Origin: Isoetes taiwanensis
Taxonomy: Eukaryota > Streptophyta > Lycopodiopsida > Isoetales > Isoetaceae
Direction: 5' to 3'
Assembly: GCA_021234155.1 (NCBI GenBank)
Contig: JAJEKV010000046.1
Coordinates: 6,329,012 to 6,393,011, forward strand
Length of the DNA stretch: 64,000 nt
Part shown: positions 55,871 to 64,000 of the stretch, piece by piece
Position numbering within the stretch: position 1 is the first letter of the stretch
Layout of the letters: each line of letters opens with the position of its first letter
Translations under genes and position numbers: made by a program
The notes under the pieces: generated by a model
Seen by the model: only the letters and a program-made list of their open reading frames with translations
The model's database searches: none
Told to the model about the DNA's origin: nothing

Positions 55871-58800
55871 ATGGTTTCCCATCGCCGTCTTCTGGCCACT
55901 ACTCAAGATGCCCTCGCTGGGCCTGCCCCCACTCTACATGAAAGATCAGAGCTTCTTCACATGTTGCATGTATGTCAACCCGACTTTGAGGCATTCCTTC
56001 AGTACCCGGTATGCATTATTCCAAGTCGTTCAAAAATTTCAGCGGGTCTTCAAATATTCAAGGCCTCGCTTTAAAATGCAGACGTTTCTTAGGTTGTTGG
56101 CAGTCTTAAAATGTATCATGATACCATGTATCGCAGATTAAATGGTGAATCTGAGTTTTGCAGTTTCACTATTGGCAGTTCTTCTAAATCTAGGCCTTGT
56201 ATAAAAACCATCTCCTGTCACTGATCGTATTCAAATGGGCTCATCACACCCATAGCACTGATGAAAGCAATGTCGACTCTTTTTGCTTGTCACTTTACGA
56301 AATTTAATGCAAAAGTCAAACACTGTTTTTCCTGCTACATTGTTTTCTGGCAAATGCTTTTCTCTCTGCCTTGTGTTCCTGGTTCCCGCACACACTATGC
56401 AGTCAGTAAAAAATGTACAGTCAGATGTGGCATTGTCTTTGAAAACATTGTGTCATTCTCGTATTGCTATGAAACTGCTGTTATCGGTATGAAACTGAAG
56501 GTTTTAGATGTATTACCAGGGGCCAAAGTCAAGTGACAGGTCACAAGTGTTGTCAAAGGAAGTAAGATTGCCAGATGCTCCTCCAACAATATTGGATGAC
56601 CAAGACACTCATATAGTAAGCGCAAGAGAAAAGTTTTGAATGTGTTACTACTACTGCAGCTAATTAACTGTGAGAAGTTGTTGATGGTGTAGGCCTTGAA
56701 ACTTAGTGATGATTTTTACCTCAATGAAGTTGATTGTGTGCGGCTTCTCATAGCTTCTCATCAGGAGGTACTTTACTCACCTTTGTCAAGGTTGCAAATA
56801 AGGGTCTAACTATTTTGGTCTCAATCAGTGGAACCTCCTAGGGCGTGAGCCATTAGAGATCCTTCGCCTTGCTGCAGGCCTTTGGTTCACTGAACGGAGA
56901 GCTCTGATAACTTCGCTGCAGCTAATACTTCGAGTATGGTTTTTTTATTTTTCTCTGTCAAGGTTTTCGTTGGAGAAGCTCAATTTCTGATGCAAACTTA
57001 TGGCAGGGCAGGCTGTTGTGCTAGATGAAGAACTTGACCAAGAGTTTGTGGCTGATATTAGACAGTATGTAGAAGGCCTAATTCATTCTGGGCTGCGGAA
57101 ACGCCTTATCGCTCTCATTAAGGTACTCCAAATCTACGTCTTTTGACATTGAAGCCACCTCTGGACGAAGCACGATATTTGAAAGAAATAGAAAGACTGA
57201 GAGCTTTATTAAACATGCACGGGAGACCCATAACTCTTCTAGTATCATGAAATTTCCTTTTCTTTGGGAAGCGTTCTTTGTTGTGACTCATCATCAACAA
57301 GCTTGTACACCGAGTTCACTCCTTTGCATCGCAAGCTCATAAAGCAATACGCATTTCCGGTTATAGTACTTCATGAGTTGCTGCAAGGTTGTTGGGTGGC
57401 TGAAAGATAACGATTTCCCTTTTTTTAGGGCAGGTGAAGATGAAATGTTCCTCAGAATCACCATGGCCAAATCACATAAAATGCACTATTTTCCTGGTTA
57501 ATATGACTAGCATGCTCCAACTCAATTTCCAGCTGATGAGAGGACACTCTGAACTGCCCCATTGAGAACCTTACCTTATTTGGGAGGTCAATATGACAAA
57601 GTCGTATAATAAAACCATCAATCAAAATGTTTAGGAATTTCTCCTTGCAAAGTCGCCTTTTAGTAGACAACTTGGTGGAGGGATTTAGCCAAATGTTTGA
57701 TACATAAAACTGCTCTAAATTATGACGTATAAGCTTGTTCACCTGCTGTCCGGTGAGTTTGTTAGGTGCTGCCAAGTTGTCTTGGAATGGAGGGTCTTTA
57801 TCCATTGAGAATCCAAAAGACAAGAGCCTTAAGCATCTCAAAAGTTCTAGAGGACCAGCATGTCTCACTACCTTGATCAGCCAAAGCTTTGGATAAGACA
57901 TAACCAACCAAGAAAGAAAGATTAACATTCAATAAAGATCCGTAGGCTCGACGAAACCAGATATACAGAACATGCAAGGAGGGCATGTACCACCTAGTCA
58001 TTTATCACAAACTAATTGATGAAAAGCATTTTCTCAAGAATCTAGTTGAAGTTCCCTAGAAAGATGGTCCATTTGCCAGCCTGACGGTTCTATAATAAAC
58101 TCTAATGTCAGCAATTTGGCCCCATTTTATCGTGGAAGCTGCCATTTTGACTCCCTTGATATTGGAAGATGTCCTTTTTTGCTTGTCCTCTTCCACTACA
58201 TCATCTACCTTTTGTGACTCTTCATCTGCAGGGAAGAAAATGAAATCTTTCTGTTGCAAATCGTCACAGGCAGGGAAAAAGTGAAGTTATCTCAGCTTGT
58301 CTTGGGCCTTTTGGACTACTGATGCCTTTCTCTTAAGAATGTTTTTGAGCAAGTTCATGAACAAAATATGCATTTTTGGTCGCAATAGTTAACGAGCTGC
58401 TGCGTAGTAGTTCGATCTCTAAAGAGGCAATGATATCTTCCTCCTATGTAGTAAAGATGAAATGCTCTATGTAATAAGCAGGGCAGGTAAAAATGGAAGG
58501 TTCTTTGAACTCCACCATGTCTCATAGAGTCACAGAATGAGCATTTTAGCTCTAGCTTAGCCTGTCCAATTTCAACCTCCAGCTGGTGAGATGATACCCT
58601 AAATTTGCCATTGGAAACTTCGGGTTATTTGGAAAGTCAATATCTACATAAACAGGCTGCGCAATAAAGCCATCAGCTGAAATATTCAAAAGTTCTCTTT
58701 GTAGAATTATTTCTTGAAAGACAACTCCATGGGGCGGTGCATAGCATCGTTAGATGCCCGCATCTAAACATTAGATGTGTTAGATCCGCATCGGCACATC

Positions 58801-61800
58801 TGTACCGCATCTAACGGAAGATGCTTACACACCTTTTAAATTAATAAAAAAATAAAAAAAACCCTTTTTTCCCTCTTAGGTTTTGCGCTGCCTGGACATC
58901 GCCACGCAGCTCCTAAACGATTTTTGGCACTCAAAATGGGAAATTTGATTCCCCCTGCTACCCGAGTCTAAACCCTTGCATCCCGATTTAACCATATCAG
59001 AGCCCATTCAGCCAAAACAGAGCTTTTTTTTATGACAGACATGTAGTTTTCAAGAAGTGCCCTGCTTCAACAGCTGCAGACAGAACTTGCTCTTCAATTC
59101 CCTTTCAATCTCACCTGAAACTCGTTCAAAAGAGCAACAACTTGCATTCAATGATCAGTCGGACTCAGAGTGGGTATTCAAACGGCAGTACAGGCAGGTA
59201 ACAATAGGTATAATAGTAAGGTAACAACAGGTATAATGATCAAGGCAAGGCTGATGTAGATTTAGAAGAAAATTTAAACTTTACAAACGCATCTTATGCG
59301 CATCTAAAAGTATAGATGTTTCGATGCTTACGATGCTTTAGATCTACGCATCTGACGCATCTATCTTTAAATGCTTTTCGAGCACTGGGGCGGTCTTTGA
59401 GACATAGAGCTGCTCCAAAATTTGTTGTGCAGGCTGATTGACCTGCCCAGACATTTTCAGATTAGAGGTTGCTAGAGAGTATAAATGATGTGATCTTATC
59501 CAGTGAAAAGCCCAGGGAGTTAAACAGCTTAGCTGCCTTAAAAAACCAGCCTGCTTTGCCTTGATCAGCTGAAGTTCTGAATCTGGTCATGGAGGGACAA
59601 TAAATGCATAACTGCTGCTATACATTTGGTCAGTGCTTTGTCACTTGTTCAAAGAGGGTAGATCAATGCTAAATTGCTAATAGCAACAAGTTGCTTGAAT
59701 GAATAGGAAATCAACCTTCTCCATTTGGCCAGTTAAGCTCAGGCGATTAACCTTATTAAACACCGGAGGCATGCATTGTTGTTCTTATTGGCAATCTCAA
59801 AATTATGAAAAGACATCTGAGAGGTTACTCTGCTTTTCAGGAACTTAACCGAGAAGAGCCAGCTGGAATGGGCGGCCCAGGAGTCGAACCTTATGTTAGG
59901 GATTCCAGGGGCAGTTTAGTACAACGCCGTGATATTGCACAGAAGGAAAGACTCAGTCTTTCACAGTGTCTCGTCTTGACTTGTCTGGTAGTTCGAATAG
60001 GTAAGGAAGTTTGCCATTATTATTTCCATCATGTGTAGGACGTGACCAAGGAGCTCTATGAACTGACAGCATTATACTGGTGATTTAAGTTCCTACCTTG
60101 ACAAAGTATTTTCTGCACATGATGCAGACCAGCAAGAAGTCAAGGATATATTCGATCTGTTAAAAGATTGTGCAGCAGATCTAAACACTTCAGAAGACTT
60201 GGTTAAACTTCAGGTTCTGCATTTGTCAGCTTGAGATTGAACCACTGTAAATTTCTCATTGTGGATATGGGATTAAGTTTGATTTTTACTAGTGATTTAC
60301 TTGGCAGATTACCTACACCATTATGTTTGCTTTGTTGATCGCTTTGATGTCTGATGCCCTCGGTAAAGCGCAAGATATGACACCGGTGCTCTCACAAGAT
60401 TCATCTTTCCAGCAGGAATTCCGGATTCAGGTCCTGTGATTGTGAACATTATTTATAAATATGATATTAACCTTGTAATGTGGTATAATCTCCAGATGAC
60501 GAACAGTGCTGATGTAGGTTCAAAAGGGTTCATTGGTGTTATCCGACTTGCATGGGCTGTTTTCCTTATGCTCAACCTGGATGAATCCGCTGGAGTTGGT
60601 GCAATTGATGAAGCACATATACATGCATGCCTTGACAAAGCATGTGAGCAAGATGTTTTTAAATTCATCACGAGTAACATAATAAAGACTCCAGCCTTTG
60701 AGGTTTGTATTATTAATCAGACATGATTTTGAAATTTTTATGTAGGATTAGAATCATATGCATAGAGTGTGGGCATGTTTTTGGTGCATTTTGCAAAATA
60801 GAAAAGACAAAGTTGATATATTTAACTTGTCTATGCGACCAGGCAGCACTATTAGCTTTAATTCCCGTATTGTAGCTAATTATGTCTGCTTGATAATGGT
60901 CTTTCTGAGTTCGGTGGATTTTAGATGTATAAAGACGACAAGAACTTTTCTGGTCCCGTGAATTCATCAGCTTCTGCAACATGGTTGGGTCCTGGAAAAG
61001 ACAAAGGAGCCTACCCTTTATTCATATATAATATACAGGACAACAAAAGAAAAATATTCTTTCAGTTCCACCTTAGCAACATCTAAGAAAATGAAGCAAA
61101 CTCCATCACAAGGATGCAGATGCAAGCAGCTGTTTCAGAAGAGGGGGCCAGATAAAAAAGCAAAAGGTGCGCTGACATGATGGCTTGTTTTAGAGTGGTT
61201 GGGATGCAGACTGCATTTCGAGCTCGACATACTTTTCTCAGTAGCTCGTTGCAATAGATTACATCCTAGGATACCCATGACCTCCTTGCAGGTTCAAAAT
61301 GTTATATTTACGTGGCCTTATAGACTAATCAATGTTTTTTTCTTTGTTTTTCCTTCCTTCCTTCTCACGTGGTTGAAGCTTGCACGCCATGTGCCTAAGA
61401 ACTGGTTTAAAATGCCAGTTATTAGGATTTTGAGCACATTTTACAGTCTTACAATTATGATCTACCAGGTTTTAACCATGCACATAAAACAAACAAGGAT
61501 TGATATATTTAGCTATATAAAGGTGGAACACCTACAACAGAAGAAATGGCCCATACAACATGCTATCAAATGGTCTCGACATTTGAGTTGCAAGAGCAAA
61601 TAATTTGAATATTTCAATTGGATGCTTTCTGAAGCCATTAACAAGAAGCAGGTGTCGTAGCACTAATCTTCGCTTTTCAAACTGTCATTTGTATGTAAGG
61701 ACATGACTCTGGATCTAGTGTGAACAAGAAAATGAATATCCTGAAACAAGCATAAATGGAAAGATAAGTTAATCACTTTGAATGCCCATCGATAGTGGTG

Positions 61801-63891
61801 CTTTGATGTCTTAGATATTGCCAGATGGGCAATAAGGATCTTTCCACCAGCTGTCACCTTTCAAAGAGCACCACTATCGATGGGCATTCAAAGCTCAGTG
61901 CCCCATTTGATATTTCGTAGGTCTCAAGAGGAGTTGATGGAACATCTGTGTGACTCTTAACGGTCTTACTCCTTTAAACCGTTTCATTTCCTTTAGCCCA
62001 CTTCATTTGATATGTGGAAGATGCTAAAATTCAGGAAACTTCTCATGTTATCCCGTTGATGATTTTCTTTTGTTTGAAAGATATTGCTCAGTGCCCCATT
62101 TGATATTTCGTAGGTCTCAAGAGGAGTTGATGGAACATCTGTCTGACTCTTAACGGTCTTACTCCTTTAAACCGTTTCATTTCCTAGCCCACTTCATTTG
62201 ATATGTGGAAGATGCTAAAATTCAGGAAACTTCTCATGTTATCCCGTTGATGATTTTCTTTTGTTTGAATGATGCATGCTCTAGTTTTTCAAGTTTTGGT
62301 CCCATGATGTAACATTTAGTAATCTCAGCCAGATGATGTTTGCCCATGCTGTTGCTCCTCAGTACAACTGGGTTGTAGTGATGGCGTGATCATGGCAGAA
62401 GTCATATAAGGCATTGAGGATATTTAGGCTCATATCTGAGGACCTAATAGCTTTTGTATTTTGCTATGTAGTAGGTAATTTATAAAAGCCTATTAGTTAG
62501 CTATATGGTATTACAGCAATTTACACCTCAATATGGAAACCATCTGGACAAGAATTTCTTTTTTTCAGCTTTGTTGCGACAAGATAAAGGTTATTGGTGT
62601 ATTATGCAAGCTCAAAACTGTTTGCCTGTCAAGAAATGTAGTATGAAGGTCCTACACAAAAGATACCAAAATTTGCTGCACACGAAATAAGCTGGATATG
62701 TAAACAAATTAATAATAGTCCTCACAGCTATAAATTCTGGATAAATTACATCGATGTTCGAAAAGTATGTAATAAGTTTGACTGCTGGAGTAGAAGGCTT
62801 TCTGCATTTTATACTGAGAACACCCATGTATATATACTGGTTTTGCAATACACATTGTCGGTTGGTCTCTTCTTTGTAACAAGACCCATATTTGGCCCGT
62901 AGGTCTTTCTTGTTTTTTTCGCCCTCTCAAACTTTTGTCTTGAGGAGCCCAGTTGGCTTTCCGGGTTTATGTTTGTTTTCATCCAACCAATCTTTGAAAT
63001 TTACTTGGATTGGTAAAAGTAGGTTTTGCCAAATAGATGAAATTCCTTTCACTTATTTTCCAGAATGATGATGAGGATATGGTGTTTGTGTATAATGTCT
63101 ACCTTCATAAGCTCTTCACAAGCATGCTTTCCCATGGAATGGGTCGAGATAAGGCAAGTTGCACATTTTTATTGTTTTAGGGCAAGTCAAGGCAACCCGT
63201 AACCTGAGATTATTTGCAATTCTACTGCGCAGGTGAAGGAGTTGAAAGATTTAGCCATGGTGTCACTGGATTCATATGCTGGCGAGGAAAGAGACAATGC
63301 TATGGAGGATGATGCCAGGGGAGACAGGCAAATTGTTGGAACTCAGAGTAGTCCATTTATTTCCTTATTGGAACTAATCTCTGAAATTTATCAGGTACTG
63401 GGAAGTTCAAGACCCATCAAAAGGACTCTCTTGTTAAAAAATTTTGCTTCTGTAAATGCAATACGCATCCATTCTTGAGTCTTGACACGTCTTTATAAAT
63501 AATTCTGCTAATATGGCAACTTAATGGAAATGAAGGGATATACAGCCAGATAGGACAAGAATGCGGTCCACAGAAATTACAGCCCCTGCTGAACAGTTCA
63601 CATAGTTATAATTAGGGAAGTGAATACGAGTTTGTTTAGTATAAACATGTTGAGGATTATGTTTACTCTCCTCTGATATTGCTGCATTTTATATGAACTA
63701 CTCTTTTGCCTGCACTTATGTGGTACGCAGTTATGTCATATGGTGGGTTTATGATTTTTTTTGTTGTGTCACAGAAAGAGCCTGAGCTTGTGCTAGATAA
63801 TGAAGTTCTTTGGAACTTCGTTCGATTTGCTGGAGAGGAGCATTCCAATTATTTAACACTGGTTGCCTTTCTCAATATGCTTACTGCCTTG
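55871..63891 (+). CDS. NUP205: Nuclear pore complex protein NUP205 (NUP192/NUP205 family), exons 1-12, 3' truncated by window
   Basis: Exons: 55871-56008, 56520-56615, 56693-56767, 56829-56933, 57012-57122, 59841-60000, 60128-60213, 60308-60430, 60496-60702, 63064-63153, 63233-63394, 63775-63891; 490 codons, phases consistent. The product is an alpha-solenoid scaffold of the inner ring of the nuclear pore. Conserved blocks: SKEVRLPDAPPTILDDQD, REPLEILRLAAGLW, ELNREEPAGMGGPG, FIGVIRLAWAVFLML, EDMVFVYNVYLHKLF and FAGEEHSNYLTLVAFLNML, in the order of plant NUP205. The start MVSHRRLL was chosen because plant orthologues begin similarly; an in-frame ATG lies at 55817. All introns are GT-AG except 63154-63232, which begins GCAAGT. 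Introns 5 (2718 bp) and 9 (2361 bp) carry repeats. The family is about 1850 residues, so roughly three quarters lies beyond the window. Confidence 0.93.
57430..57928 (-). pseudogene. LINE ORF2 C-terminal remnant in NUP205 intron 5, copy A
   Basis: Minus-strand frame with RFSMGQFRVSSHQLEIEL, then in another frame GHGDSEEHFIFTCP. This is the layout of the C-terminal end of LINE reverse transcriptases: a helix with FRxSxHxLxIE, then a Cys/His knuckle ending HFxxxCP. It is a different lineage from the other LINEs in the window. Confidence 0.55.
58490..59600 (-). pseudogene. LINE ORF2 C-terminal remnant in NUP205 intron 5, copy B, split by a hAT-like element
   Basis: A diverged second copy of the sequence at 57430-57928 (shared CAGCTGGTGAGA..., GGCTGATTGACCTG..., CCATCAGCTGAAAT-like words), read on the minus strand. 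The element 58739-59385 interrupts it. Stops are more frequent than in copy A. Confidence 0.55.
58739..59385. mobile_element. hAT-like non-autonomous element, about 647 bp, in NUP205 intron 5
   Basis: It is flanked by TGGGGCGGT at 58730-58738 and 59386-59394 (eight or nine bases, depending on where the element ends). Subterminal GCATC/GATGC words recur at both ends. The right end, read inwards on the minus strand, CAGTGCTCGAAAAGCAT, looks like a hAT terminus; the left end is degenerate (CATAGCATCG). No transposase. Confidence 0.65.
61776..61893. other. Inverted repeat in NUP205 intron 9
   Basis: TTTGAATGCCCATCGATAGT at 61777 pairs with ACTATCGATGGGCATTCAAA near 61873. The stem is about 28 bp with a two-base bulge, and the loop of about 55 bases contains a smaller TTGCC/GGGCAA stem. 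Confidence 0.75.
61893..62271. repeat. 203-bp tandem duplication in NUP205 intron 9
   Basis: Unit 1 61893-62095 and unit 2 62096-62271 both begin GCTCAGTGCCCCATTTGATA. They differ by a three-base deletion (CCTTTAGCCC versus CCTAGCCC), a few substitutions and a shorter end in unit 2. Unit 1 begins exactly at the right arm of the preceding inverted repeat. Confidence 0.88.
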
Positions 63892-64000
63892 GTAAGGGCT
63901 CCAATATCTCATAGAACTGTGCATTTACATTATGCATTTAAAAAACGGCAAAGCAAATATATGGTGTCCGAGTTGTGTCTGCCCTTGTGTTCAAGAATCC

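Noticed and set aside
60033-60075. An additional NUP205 exon reading DVTKELYELTALY
   Set aside because: Its frame does not fit the phase left by exon 6, and exon 7 at 60128 fits both phase and homology (QQEVKDIFDLLKD).
60925-61086. Open frame after TTTTAG in NUP205 intron 9
   Set aside because: It does not resemble NUP205, and the homologous continuation of exon 9 lies at 63064.
61199-61603. 134-codon ORF in NUP205 intron 9
   Set aside because: AT-rich, no motif, inside an intron of the same strand; treated as chance.
1-64000. CRISPR arrays, bacterial operons, rRNA genes
   Set aside because: No regularly spaced direct repeats, no bacterial gene organisation and no rRNA sequence were seen.

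Overview
The window looks like nuclear DNA of a land plant with a repeat-rich genome. The evidence is one intron-rich gene at the right end whose exons match plant NUP205, an LTR retrotransposon with the plant initiator-tRNA-Met primer binding site, a tRNA-derived SINE, non-autonomous hAT elements and a Helitron. A decayed DUF7869-type gene, LINEs whose reverse transcriptases look unlike those of typical seed-plant L1 elements, and kilobase-long introns make a fern, lycophyte or bryophyte more likely than a flowering plant. That last step is inference.

Layout. 1-3000: decayed DUF7869-type coding remnant (+). 3000-3850: two small paralogous genes (-), each with a CCAAT box and TATA box at the same spacing. 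3880-9650: nearly intact LINE-1 (-) with ORF1, endonuclease/reverse transcriptase ORF2 and a tandem-repeat 5' UTR. 9900-10600: Cys-rich unassigned coding remnant (-) behind a TATA box. 12332-14402: two non-autonomous hAT-like elements with 8-bp target duplications. 15441-39702: one Ty3/gypsy retrotransposon, about 11.4 kb before insertions, carrying two large insertions: a 6.5-kb Helitron (25253-31737, -) and a 6.35-kb LINE (31973-38325, -) inside its 3' LTR. The Helitron itself holds a SINE, a TIR element and a strong hairpin; the LINE holds a TIR/MITE element. 39703-51984: a third LINE (+) and the end of a tandem duplication of about 7.4-7.6 kb (units about 37052-44398 and 44399-51984), which copied the 5' part of the second LINE, most of the 3' LTR and the third LINE. 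53950-55115: antisense fragment of a related gypsy gag. 55319-55766: foldback element. 55871-63891: the first 12 coding exons (490 codons, all phases consistent) of NUP205, a scaffold subunit of the nuclear pore inner ring. The gene runs off the right edge, and its two long introns hold LINE remnants, a hAT-like element, a hairpin and a tandem repeat.

The only confidently intact host gene is NUP205. The two small paralogous genes at 3.0-3.85 kb are the best candidates for something undescribed. Most transposon genes are broken, many by G-to-A or C-to-T changes that create stops. All domain calls are from reading translations by eye and memory of the families; no searches were run.
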